NCBI GenBank assembly: GCA_934096945.1 | Contig: CAKOND010000025.1 | Location: 1-6,786, forward strand | Direction: 5' to 3' | From: an uncultured Bacilli bacterium | GTDB lineage: Bacteria > Bacillota_I > Bacilli_A > RF39 > UBA660 | Length of the DNA stretch: 6,786 nucleotides | Shown here: in pieces, positions 1 to 6,059 of the stretch | Layout: the number at the start of each line of letters is the position of its first letter | How positions within the stretch are numbered: the stretch's first letter is position 1 | Program-made: the position numbers and the translations under genes | The notes under the pieces: model-generated | Databases searched by the model: none | Seen by the model: only the letters and a program-made list of their open reading frames with translations | What the model was told of the DNA's origin: nothing

Positions 1-2
1 AC

Positions 3-30
3 AAAAAGAGAAAAATAATTTTCTCTTTTT
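3..30. terminator. 12-bp inverted repeat, likely bidirectional intrinsic terminator after noc
   Basis: A perfect 12-bp inverted repeat (AAAAAGAGAAAA and TTTTCTCTTTTT) surrounds a 4-nt loop, ATAA. Because the arms are A-rich and T-rich, the transcript of either strand would form a stem whose 3' arm ends in a run of U. It lies 62 bp past the noc stop codon, so it most likely ends noc transcription. It could also stop a converging transcript from outside the window. The stem has few G-C pairs, so its strength is uncertain. Confidence 0.7.
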
Positions 31-68
31 AATACCCCTCTTTTTTATTAATATCTACTATTTGGGGT

Positions 69-132
69 TCACATCAATTATTAGCCATCTTTTTAGTTAT
101 TTAAATCTTTTTTGATTTTAATATTGATGTGA
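69..132. repeat. 10-bp inverted repeat straddling the noc stop codon
   Basis: TCACATCAAT at 69-78 is the exact reverse complement of ATTGATGTGA at 123-132, with 44 nt between. One arm is inside the noc coding sequence (codons for Y-H-I-N near the C-terminus) and the other is in the 3' untranslated region. In the noc mRNA the arms could pair and enclose the stop codon. It may be chance in AT-rich DNA; no function is assigned. Confidence 0.35.
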
Positions 133-1334
133 TATTCAGTTGGTAAGTTCATTTCTTCAACTACTACTTTATCACTATCTAAATGTAAATTTCTAATTGT
201 TTTTATTACTTCGTTTAAGTAATCATTATTACTACTTTCTACTTTATTATCTGTAGTTGGAATAAAGAAGTCATCAAGCATTTCAATATTATCTGTTTGA
301 TTTATTAAATTTTCTGGTTGTGGTTTACTTTCTACTTTTGGAATTTCAAATGTTGGGGTTATTTCTTCAGTATTCATATTGGCTGCCGTATCTTCAAGAA
401 AATTAAAGAATTTGTTTGGCATTTTTTCGCGATTTGAGAAAAATGCATCTGGTGTTATGCTTGGTGTTTCTTTTATTTCTTCGATTGGTTCTGTTTCTAT
501 ATCTTTTAAATCTGTAACCTTATTAAAAATATCTTCAATATTTGGAAGTTCTTCTGGTGTACTAGATGTTTTATTTAGCTCTTCTGTAGGATTAACTTGA
601 GGAATTACAGATGGTGAAATTTCACTTAATACTTCTGGGTTTGGTTCTTTACTTTCATATATTGGGGTTGATGGACTTGTAGGTGTTTCATTTGTAGTAT
701 TTTGCATGTTTGTAATGTTTGCAACATCCATATTTTTTATTTCTTCTTCGAGTTGTTTAACTGTTAGTCTATCGTTTATCACTTTATTTAATAGCTCCTT
801 TTGTTTCTCATGTGATGGAACTTTTAGAAGAGTTCTTGCATGTCTTTCTGATATTTTTTCTGATAATATTGCTTCTTGTACTGCTTCATCAAGTGTTAAA
901 AGGCGTAATTTGTTAGAAATTGCTGATTGTGATAATCCCATTTTTCTAGCAAGTTCATCTTGTGTCATGTAGCCTTTATCTAAAAGGGCTTGATAAGATC
1001 GAGCTTCTTCAATAGCTGTTAAATCTTTTCTTTGTATATTTTCAACAATTGCAACTTCTGCAGATGCATTATCATCTAAATTGGAAATAACTGCTGGTAC
1101 TGCAGCTAAACCCGCTATTTTTGCAGCTTTAAATCTTCTTTCGCCAGCGATTATTTCATATTTATCGTTTTTTCTTCTTAATACAAGTGGTTGAATTATT
1201 CCATGTTCTTTGATAGAGGCTGCTAAATCAGAAAGTGATGCATCATCAAAAGATAACCGTGGTTGAAACCGGTTTGGAATTATATCCTCGATAGGAACTT
1301 GTAAAACAGTATTTTCTAATTGTGCGTTATTCAC
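93..1334 (-). CDS. noc: Noc-like ParB-family nucleoid occlusion / chromosome partitioning protein
   Basis: This is a ParB/Noc-type CTP-dependent DNA clamp that would bind a palindromic DNA site and act on the nucleoid. Counting from the GTG start, the N-terminal domain (about 13-105) has PNRFQPR, EHGIIQPLVLR, the nucleotide-binding motif GERRFKA (64-70) and ENIQRKDL (98-105). A helix-turn-helix follows at about 123-146 (TQDELARKMGLSQSAISNKL). The stretch VQEAILSEKISERHAR and the C-terminal end (TIR...EEMNLPTEYHINIKIKK) resemble Noc more than Spo0J/ParB, as does the position directly after rsmG. Between the DNA-binding part and the tail lies a long acidic, Pro/Thr/Ser-rich linker (about 204-370), which makes the protein much longer than the roughly 280-residue Bacillus Noc. 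The start is GTG at 1334: AAAGGG lies 9 nt upstream, whereas it would directly touch the in-frame TTG at 1343. Family is sure; Noc rather than ParB is likely, not proven. Confidence 0.88.
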   Translation of the reverse strand: MNNAQLENTVLQVPIEDIIPNRFQPRLSFDDASLSDLAASIKEHGIIQPLVLRRKNDKYEIIAGERRFKAAKIAGLAAVPAVISNLDDNASAEVAIVENIQRKDLTAIEEARSYQALLDKGYMTQDELARKMGLSQSAISNKLRLLTLDEAVQEAILSEKISERHARTLLKVPSHEKQKELLNKVINDRLTVKQLEEEIKNMDVANITNMQNTTNETPTSPSTPIYESKEPNPEVLSEISPSVIPQVNPTEELNKTSSTPEELPNIEDIFNKVTDLKDIETEPIEEIKETPSITPDAFFSNREKMPNKFFNFLEDTAANMNTEEITPTFEIPKVESKPQPENLINQTDNIEMLDDFFIPTTDNKVESSNNDYLNEVIKTIRNLHLDSDKVVVEEMNLPTEYHINIKIKKDLNN

Positions 1335-1343
1335 ATTAATCAA

Positions 1344-1349
1344 CCCTTT
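1344..1349 (-). promoter_or_regulatory. Ribosome binding site of noc (decides the GTG start)
   Basis: The minus strand reads AAAGGG, then nine bases, then GTG at 1334. The upstream in-frame TTG at 1343 follows the AAAGGG with no spacing, so it cannot use this site. The overlapping ATG at 1335 is followed at once by TGA. GTG at 1334 is therefore the best start. Confidence 0.7.
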
Positions 1350-1388
1350 ATCATATATAATGATACATTATTTATTAATTTTTTGCAA
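1349..1388 (-). promoter_or_regulatory. Probable noc promoter with an inverted repeat over the -10
   Basis: On the minus strand, TTGCAA (1383-1388) and TATCAT (1360-1365) are separated by 17 bp, a good match to sigma-A -35 and -10 elements. The -10 hexamer is also one arm of an inverted repeat, TATCAT-N5-ATGATA (1349-1365). A DNA-binding protein could use this dyad to block the promoter. noc can thus be transcribed independently of the mnmE operon, although read-through from rsmG is also possible. Confidence 0.5.
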
Positions 1389-1463
1389 GGTTTTTTTGAC
1401 AATTTTTGCATGTGATGTTTATTAAATTGTATTTTTTGTTGATTAACTAATAAGTAATTAATG

Positions 1464-1490
1464 GATAAATGTGCAAACGTAGTATTTATC
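1464..1490 (-). other. Weak hairpin in the rsmG-noc gap
   Basis: GATAAAT (1464-1470) and ATTTATC (1484-1490) form a 7-bp inverted repeat with a 13-nt loop, 23 bp beyond the rsmG stop. It could attenuate transcription after rsmG, but no U-run follows on the minus strand, so it is a poor intrinsic terminator. I saw no gene in the rest of the gap at 1335-1513. Confidence 0.3.
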
Positions 1491-1513
1491 TCTATTTGGA
1501 TATTTTTAATTTT

Positions 1514-2227
1514 TTAATATGGTTTTTTTATTATTTTTTCATATGGTCTTAGTTCATTTATTGTTGTTTCTTTTAATTTTTTAACTTTTATGATATTTCT
1601 CATTCCTGTTTCTTGTGATAATAAGAAAGTATTTGTTTCTTCGATTTCTCCATGCATTTTGGAAATAGCATTTTTGCTTGTTTTTATTTCCTCAGTATTA
1701 CTGCCTTTCATTGCTATAAAATATTTATTTTCTTTAACAAGTGGCATAGCAAGTTCTGTTAAAACAGGCATATTAGTAACTGCTCTAGCTGTAACAACAT
1801 CATAATAATTTAGTCTTTCCTTTCTAAGAAATTCTACTCTTGTGTTAATAAGTTCTAGGTTATCAACATGAATTTTATTTTTTAATTCTGTTAAGAACTT
1901 TATTTTTTTATTGTTGCTATCTAATAAAGTTACCTTTAAACTTGGAAAAAATATCTTTATTACCATTCCTGGAAAGCCTGCACCAGTACCAAAGTCTAAT
2001 AAATTTTCACATTCATTTAAATCAATTACTTTTGTAAGCGTTAAACTATCATAAAAATGCTTTAAATAGATATCTTCAATATTAGTTATGGCTGTTAAAT
2101 TTGTATGTTCGTTGTATTCTCTTAGAAAATTTGCATATATTTCTAATTTTTCTAACTTTTCATTAGTTACTTCAAGACCTAATTCTTTTACTTTTTCAAT
2201 AAATTCATTATTTTTCATCTTTACCAT
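1514..2227 (-). CDS. rsmG: 16S rRNA (guanine-N7) methyltransferase RsmG (GidB)
   Basis: RsmG is a cytoplasmic S-adenosylmethionine-dependent methyltransferase that forms m7G at position 527 (E. coli numbering) of 16S rRNA in the 530 loop; loss of the family enzyme gives low-level streptomycin resistance. The 237-residue protein is close to the usual length. It shows the family opening NLTAI followed by YLKHFYDSL (54-62), SAM-binding motif I DFGTGAGFPG (78-87), the acidic-loop motif LLDSNNKKI (101-109), and TARAV (146-150) and MKG (173-175) in the catalytic half. The tail RPYEKIIKKPY matches the Firmicutes-type ending, so the gene is intact. Its 5' end overlaps mnmG by 20 bp, so translation is probably coupled. 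Neither this ATG nor the one at 2218 has a strong Shine-Dalgarno. The inner ATG (MKNNEF...) fits the family N-terminus as I remember it at least as well. Confidence 0.95.
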   Translation of the reverse strand: MVKMKNNEFIEKVKELGLEVTNEKLEKLEIYANFLREYNEHTNLTAITNIEDIYLKHFYDSLTLTKVIDLNECENLLDFGTGAGFPGMVIKIFFPSLKVTLLDSNNKKIKFLTELKNKIHVDNLELINTRVEFLRKERLNYYDVVTARAVTNMPVLTELAMPLVKENKYFIAMKGSNTEEIKTSKNAISKMHGEIEETNTFLLSQETGMRNIIKVKKLKETTINELRPYEKIIKKPY

Positions 2228-4073
2228 ATTCTTTCTTTAGATAAATGCTTAAAACAGAAATATCTACAGGGTTTACTCCACTTATACGAGATGCTTGAGC
2301 AATTGTTTTAGGCCTTATTTTATCTAATTTTTGTCTTGCTTCACTAGCTAAATTTGTTACTTTACCATAGTCAATATCTTCAGGTATTTGTTTTTCTTCA
2401 AGTTTTTCTAATTTTTCTACTTCTTTATAAGCTTTTTTAATATATCCATCATATTTGGCATTTATTTCTACTTGTTCTTTTACTTCATCTGGATAATCTA
2501 AAGTTATAAAGTTTTCAATAAAGTCTAGATTTATTTCTGGTCTTTTTAAAAGCTCATAGAAATTTAAGCCCGTAAGTGGGACATTTTTATTATTATTAAT
2601 AAATATTTCTTTAACATCACTAGTTAAATGAAGAGTATTTTCTGCTAAATATGTTGTTAATTTTTTAATATTTTCTTCTTTAGCAAGTAATCTTTGGTAT
2701 TGTTCTTCATTTATTGTACCTATTTCATGGGCATAATGGCGTAGTCTTAAATCGGCATTATCGTGTCTTAAAATAAGACGAAATTCCGCTCTTGATGTTA
2801 GCATACGATAGGGTTCTATAGTTCCTTTTGTTACTAAGTCATCAATTAATACTCCGATATAAGCATCACTTCTTTTTAATATTAGAGGATTTTTATTATT
2901 CAATTTTAAAGCAGCATTTATACCAGCAATTATTCCTTGTCCTGCAGCTTCTTCATAACCACTTGTACCATTTATTTGACCTGCAGTAAATAGATTTTCC
3001 AAAACTTTATTTTCTAGACTTGGCTTAATTTGTAATGGATCAATTGCATCATATTCAATAGCATATGCATATTTACTGATGACTGCATTCTCTAAGCCAT
3101 GTAAACTATGAACCATTTGCTCTTGTACATCTTCTGGCATACTTGTGGAAAATCCTTGTAAATACCAATCGTCATAATATAAACTTTCAGGTTCTAGGAA
3201 TAATTGATGTCTTTCTTTATCCGCAAATCTTACAATTTTATCCTCGATTGATGGACAATATCTTGGACCTACTCCAGTTGCGTAGCCTCCGTACATTGCG
3301 GACTTTTCTAGATTATCTCTAATAATTTGATGTGTTTTTTCATTGGTATAAAGTAAGTAACATGGTTTTTGGTCTTCTAATTTATAGCTTGGTGCAAAAT
3401 CATTTGAAAATGTCCAATAAGTATTATCGCCATGTTCCATGTTCATTACAGAAAAATCTATGGAATCTTTTTTAATTCTTTGTGGAGTACCTGTTTTTAA
3501 TCTTATTATTTTTAGGCCATATTCATGTAATTTTGTTGATAAATAGTTACTTCTTCTTTCTCCATGAGGTCCACCTGGCGTATTTTTGCTACCCACAAGA
3601 ATATTACCACGTAAGTATGTACCTGTTGTTAAAATTACAGTTTTTCCTTCAATTCGTTCATTATTTTCAGTAATAACTCCTTTAACTATGTTATTTTCAA
3701 GAATTAAGTCTTCTACTAAAGCTTCTTTTATTGTTAAGTTAGGCATTTTCATTAAATATTCTTGCATATTTTTAGGATATGTAATTTTATCTGCTTGAGC
3801 ACGCAAACTTCTTACAGCTGGTCCTTTAGAATTATTAAGCATTTTTATTTGAATGTGAGAAATATCTGCGATATGGCCCATTAGACCACCTAGAGCATCA
3901 ACTTCACGTACTATAATGCCTTTGGCTGTGCCACCGATTGATGGATTACATGGCATATCCCCTATATTTTTAATATTACCTGTTATAAGTAATGTTTTTT
4001 TGCCTAATTTGGCTGCAATATGACTTGCTTCAATTCCAGCATGTCCTCCACCTACTACAATTACATCATACAT
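2208..4073 (-). CDS. mnmG: tRNA uridine-34 carboxymethylaminomethyl-modifying enzyme subunit MnmG (GidA)
   Basis: MnmG is the FAD-binding partner of MnmE. The complex installs (carboxymethyl)aminomethyl groups at C5 of the wobble uridine of tRNAs reading split codon boxes. The 621-residue protein has the expected length. Visible motifs are the N-terminal dinucleotide-binding GGGHAG (8-13), CNPSIGGTAKG (42-52), the first family signature GPRYCPSIEDK (269-279) with its conserved Cys273, the second signature TAGQINGTSGYEEAAGQG (363-380), SRAEFRL (427-433), and the C-terminal helical domain ending ISGVNPVDISVLSIYLKK (597-614), used in the family for binding MnmE and tRNA. It sits 9 bp after mnmE and overlaps rsmG by 20 bp, as expected for one operon. 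The ATG is preceded by GAGG with 7-nt spacing. Nothing essential appears to be missing. Confidence 0.98.
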   Translation of the reverse strand: MYDVIVVGGGHAGIEASHIAAKLGKKTLLITGNIKNIGDMPCNPSIGGTAKGIIVREVDALGGLMGHIADISHIQIKMLNNSKGPAVRSLRAQADKITYPKNMQEYLMKMPNLTIKEALVEDLILENNIVKGVITENNERIEGKTVILTTGTYLRGNILVGSKNTPGGPHGERRSNYLSTKLHEYGLKIIRLKTGTPQRIKKDSIDFSVMNMEHGDNTYWTFSNDFAPSYKLEDQKPCYLLYTNEKTHQIIRDNLEKSAMYGGYATGVGPRYCPSIEDKIVRFADKERHQLFLEPESLYYDDWYLQGFSTSMPEDVQEQMVHSLHGLENAVISKYAYAIEYDAIDPLQIKPSLENKVLENLFTAGQINGTSGYEEAAGQGIIAGINAALKLNNKNPLILKRSDAYIGVLIDDLVTKGTIEPYRMLTSRAEFRLILRHDNADLRLRHYAHEIGTINEEQYQRLLAKEENIKKLTTYLAENTLHLTSDVKEIFINNNKNVPLTGLNFYELLKRPEINLDFIENFITLDYPDEVKEQVEINAKYDGYIKKAYKEVEKLEKLEEKQIPEDIDYGKVTNLASEARQKLDKIRPKTIAQASRISGVNPVDISVLSIYLKKEYGKDEK

Positions 4074-4080
4074 GTTTGTA

Positions 4081-4084
4081 CCTC
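4081..4084 (-). promoter_or_regulatory. mnmG ribosome binding site fused to the mnmE stop codon
   Basis: The minus strand reads TGAGGT then ACAAAC then ATG. The TGA stop of mnmE is part of the GAGG Shine-Dalgarno of mnmG, 7 nt before its start. Ribosomes finishing mnmE stop on the mnmG initiation site, which suggests coupled synthesis of the two partner subunits. Confidence 0.75.
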
Positions 4085-5432
4085 ACTTTCCTAAACAAAA
4101 ATTACTAAATATTTTGTCTACTAATTCACCTTCATAACTATCTCCCATGATTTCACCAAGATAGTTCCAAGCTGCTTTTAAATCAATTTCTATCATGTCA
4201 ACAGAATATCCTGCTTCAAGATTATTTTGGGCATTTTTCAAGGATTCTTCAGCCTTATTTACTAAATCTATTTCTCTTAGATTACATAAGTAACTCATAT
4301 CTTTATTTACAATACTGCCTAAATTTAATTTGTTACTAATTGCTTCTTTTAAAGTATTTAAACCATCTAGATCAATTGTGTTTCCATATATAACATCTTT
4401 AATTTTTTCAGGTAATACTAGTTTCTTTTCTAAATCCATTTTATTTACAAATACAAGTAATTTTTCATTTTTATATTTATCTAACATGGTTAAATCTTCA
4501 TTTGTCATTTCTTCATTATTATTTAAAACAAGTAAAACAATATCTGCATTATCTGCAGTTTTTTTACTTTTATCCACACCTATTTTTTCAACGATATCTG
4601 TTGTTTCTCTGATACCAGCAGTATCAATAAATTTGATAGCTACTCCATTTAAAGTAATTGTGCCTTCAACTATATCTCTAGTTGTACCTGGAATATCTGT
4701 TACAATTGCTTTTTCTTCATCTAGTAAACTATTTAAAATACTACTTTTACCTACGTTTGGTTTACCTATAATTGCAACATTTACTCCTTCTTTAATAAGT
4801 CTTCCGTTTTTAGCTCCACTTACTAAAACATTTAACTCTTTAGTAATATCATCAAGATATTCATGCATTAAATTTTCTGTTACTTCAAGTTCATCAGTAT
4901 ATTCAGGATAATCAATATTTACTTCAATATTGGCAAGTATTTTTGCTATTTTTTCTCTTAGGTTACTTATTTGTTTTGATAATTTTCCATCAACATTATT
5001 TATAGCTAAAGTTCTAGCAGCATCTGTTTTGGCTATAATTAAATCGTTTACTGACTCAGCTTCAAGAAGATTTATTCTACCATTTAAATAAGCTCTTTTT
5101 GTAAATTCACCTGGTTCTGCAAGACGACATCCTGAAGTCAGCAATATTTCCATCACTTTTTTAGTAGTGTTAATACCTCCATGACAATTTATTTCAATTG
5201 TATCTTCGGTTGTATAAGTCTTTGGACCTTTCATTAGCATAACTAAAACTTCATCAATAACTTCTTCATTATATTTAATATGTCCATAATGAATGGTGTG
5301 ACTAGGAGCGTTTTTTATGTCGTGATCAAAAATACTGTCAACAATATTGATAGTTTCTGGTCCAGTTACACGGACAATAGATATTGCTCCGATGCCCATT
5401 GAAGTTGATATTGCACAAATTGTATCTTCCAT
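4083..5432 (-). CDS. mnmE: tRNA modification GTPase MnmE (TrmE)
   Basis: MnmE is a K+-stimulated, dimerising GTPase that works with MnmG on tRNA wobble uridine 34, using a tetrahydrofolate-derived one-carbon unit. The 449 residues match the family length. The N-terminal folate-binding domain shows YTTEDTIE and NCHGG (73-86) and the strongly conserved GEFTKRAYLNGRINLLEAE (108-126). The G domain inserted in the helical domain has G1 GKPNVGKSS (223-231), G2 DIPGTTRD (246-253), G3 DTAG (270-273) and G4 NKMD (330-333). The G5 loop is not obvious. The protein ends in CLGK, with the Cys446 typical of the family. This is the first gene of the mnmE-mnmG-rsmG unit. It has its own extended -10 promoter and a GGAAG Shine-Dalgarno 9 nt before the ATG. 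The TGA stop directly after CLGK shows TGA is a real stop here. Confidence 0.98.
   Translation of the reverse strand: MEDTICAISTSMGIGAISIVRVTGPETINIVDSIFDHDIKNAPSHTIHYGHIKYNEEVIDEVLVMLMKGPKTYTTEDTIEINCHGGINTTKKVMEILLTSGCRLAEPGEFTKRAYLNGRINLLEAESVNDLIIAKTDAARTLAINNVDGKLSKQISNLREKIAKILANIEVNIDYPEYTDELEVTENLMHEYLDDITKELNVLVSGAKNGRLIKEGVNVAIIGKPNVGKSSILNSLLDEEKAIVTDIPGTTRDIVEGTITLNGVAIKFIDTAGIRETTDIVEKIGVDKSKKTADNADIVLLVLNNNEEMTNEDLTMLDKYKNEKLLVFVNKMDLEKKLVLPEKIKDVIYGNTIDLDGLNTLKEAISNKLNLGSIVNKDMSYLCNLREIDLVNKAEESLKNAQNNLEAGYSVDMIEIDLKAAWNYLGEIMGDSYEGELVDKIFSNFCLGK
4570..4578 (+). other. Perfect DnaA-box 9-mer inside mnmE
   Basis: TTATCCACA, the consensus DnaA box, lies within mnmE where the minus strand encodes G-V-D-K-S. 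A second, looser match (TTATTCACA) overlaps the noc start codon at 1327-1335. The gene order implies that the replication origin is near, but isolated boxes inside genes do not form an origin and these may be coincidental. Confidence 0.3.
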
Positions 5433-5437
5433 AAAAA

Positions 5438-5463
5438 AATACTTCCTTTCATTTGGAAGTATT
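5438..5463 (-). terminator. 9-bp hairpin with U-run before mnmE: XRE-gene terminator that also masks the mnmE RBS
   Basis: The minus strand reads AATACTTCC, an 8-nt loop AAATGAAA, then GGAAGTATT followed by five more T and the mnmE ATG at 5432. A transcript coming from the XRE gene (stop at 5524) would fold this into an intrinsic-terminator shape ending right at the mnmE start. The 3' arm also contains the mnmE Shine-Dalgarno GGAAG, so read-through RNA would have it paired. A transcript starting at the mnmE promoter begins about in the loop, lacks the 5' arm and leaves the site free. The structure is seen; the function is inferred. Confidence 0.6.
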
Positions 5464-5469
5464 ATAGCA
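5461..5469 (-). promoter_or_regulatory. Extended -10 promoter of the mnmE-mnmG-rsmG operon
   Basis: The minus strand carries TGCTATAAT, a perfect extended -10 (TGn plus TATAAT). No good -35 is visible; the DNA upstream is only A/T-rich. Initiation about seven bases downstream would fall near 5453-5455, giving a leader of roughly 22 nt with the Shine-Dalgarno GGAAG. The last three bases of the -10 belong to the inverted repeat 5438-5463. Confidence 0.65.
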
Positions 5470-5523
5470 CATATTTTAATAAAAATAAAATTATATTTTT
5501 TCTGGTTAAATTAATGAACTTGC

Positions 5524-5856
5524 TTATAGTGTTACCTTATTAGTTAATGAGTCTGCATAACCAATTAGTTTTAATTGATCTTCAGTTTTAAGATATATGA
5601 ACTTTTCCATAAGTTCTTTTTCTTTCTTATTTAATATTTTATTCATGTATTTTATAGGTGTATCATCATCTGTTAAACCTAATAAATAATCTGTACTTGT
5701 TTCTAGGTATCTTGCAAGTGCAATTAATACTTTAGCACTTGGATAACTTACACCTGATTCATACATACTTATTGATTCTTGTTTAACCCCTACTGCCATT
5801 GCTACATTTAATTGACTTTTATGTCTTTTTTCTCTAATTATTCTAAGATTTTCCAT
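5524..5856 (-). CDS. Small XRE-family (Cro/CI-type) transcriptional regulator
   Basis: This 110-residue cytoplasmic DNA-binding protein has an N-terminal HTH_3 domain at about 4-60 (LRIIREKRHKSQ, then VAMAVGVKQESISMYESGVSYPS, then ALARYLETSTDYLLGLTDD). It is the usual five-helix Cro/CI fold, with the recognition helix around ESISMYES (27-34) and the common DYLLGLTD end. Residues 68-110 form a short charged, probably helical tail with no recognisable ligand or peptidase domain. The ATG is preceded by GGAAGGAA with about 10-nt spacing. It is divergent from the small secreted-protein gene and shares a 203-bp AT-rich control region with it, so it may repress itself and that neighbour. This gene is not part of the usual jag-mnmE neighbourhood. 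No target can be named, and neither an antitoxin partner nor phage genes lie beside it. Confidence 0.88.
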   Translation of the reverse strand: MENLRIIREKRHKSQLNVAMAVGVKQESISMYESGVSYPSAKVLIALARYLETSTDYLLGLTDDDTPIKYMNKILNKKEKELMEKFIYLKTEDQLKLIGYADSLTNKVTL

Positions 5857-5910
5857 ATCACATTTATTCCTTCCATGATTAATTTTATAATAATAATTTA
5901 TATTAAAAAT

Positions 5911-5967
5911 AAGTATATATTATTTTTATCATAAGTATAATTTATACAGATAATAATTTATTATTAT
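5911..5967. promoter_or_regulatory. Candidate operator and -10 region between the divergent XRE and small-protein genes
   Basis: Three elements sit close together: AAGTATA repeated at 5911-5917 and 5933-5939 (22 bp apart, about two helical turns); the perfect dyad GTATAA-T-TTATAC at 5935-5947; and the all-A/T dyad ATAATAAT-TT-ATTATTAT at 5950-5967. Read on the minus strand, each AAGTATA is TATACTT, giving two possible -10 boxes (TATACT) for the XRE gene. No convincing -35 is visible. The pattern fits autoregulation by the XRE protein, but such DNA forms dyads easily by chance. I see nothing else in the 203-bp gap apart from the promoter and RBS on its right side. Confidence 0.4.
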
Positions 5968-6004
5968 TTTTAACAGTTACTTTACAGGTGCAACCTAGAA
6001 ATTA

Positions 6005-6031
6005 TTGATTTATAAGTTTTTCTTTTATAAT
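6005..6031 (+). promoter_or_regulatory. Probable promoter of the small secreted-protein gene
   Basis: TATAAT at 6026-6031 is a perfect -10. TTGATT at 6005-6010 is the best -35 but leaves a short 15-bp spacer; TATTGA at 6003-6008 would give 17 bp with a poorer hexamer. Transcription would start near 6038, about 22 nt before the ATG. Confidence 0.5.
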
Positions 6032-6046
6032 TAAGCTGTAATTATT

Positions 6047-6051
6047 GGAGG
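6047..6051 (+). promoter_or_regulatory. Ribosome binding site that sets the start of the small secreted protein
   Basis: GGAGG is followed by eight bases and ATG at 6060. The in-frame TTG at 6045 overlaps this site and has none of its own, so the ATG is the start and the protein begins MKKKIIV. Confidence 0.8.
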
Positions 6052-6059
6052 ATTTGTTT

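Noticed and set aside
34..68. ACCCC...GGGGT inverted repeat downstream of noc
   Set aside because: The arms are only 5 bp with a loop of about 25 nt and no U-run. The 12-bp repeat next to it explains termination better.
614..625. Perfect palindrome GTGAAATTTCAC inside noc, sharing the TTTCAC word of parS
   Set aside because: The half-sites are in the reverse order compared with parS (TTTCAC-GTGAAA). One or two perfect 12-bp palindromes are expected by chance in a window of this size.
379..972. Two plus-strand open frames opposite noc
   Set aside because: They are low-complexity Ser/Phe-rich translations antisense to a clear ParB-family gene.
1266..1275. Palindrome AAACCGGTTT in the 5' part of noc as a possible Noc binding site
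   Set aside because: It encodes the conserved N-R-F-Q residues and does not match the known Noc site built on CCCGGG.
1399..1430. ACAATTT...AAATTGT inverted repeat in the rsmG-noc gap
   Set aside because: The arms are all A/T but one pair and the loop is 18 nt. The T-run lies on the plus strand, where no gene needs ending.
4330..4911. Plus-strand open frame of 193 codons opposite mnmE
   Set aside because: It lies entirely within the conserved mnmE gene on the other strand. Its Ser/Ile/Leu-rich translation is the mirror of AT-rich coding DNA, and I recognise no family.
6045..6059. TTG at 6045 as start of the small secreted protein
   Set aside because: The TTG overlaps the GGAGG ribosome binding site that serves ATG 6060. 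Starting there would also put MEDLF before the MKKK signal-like start.
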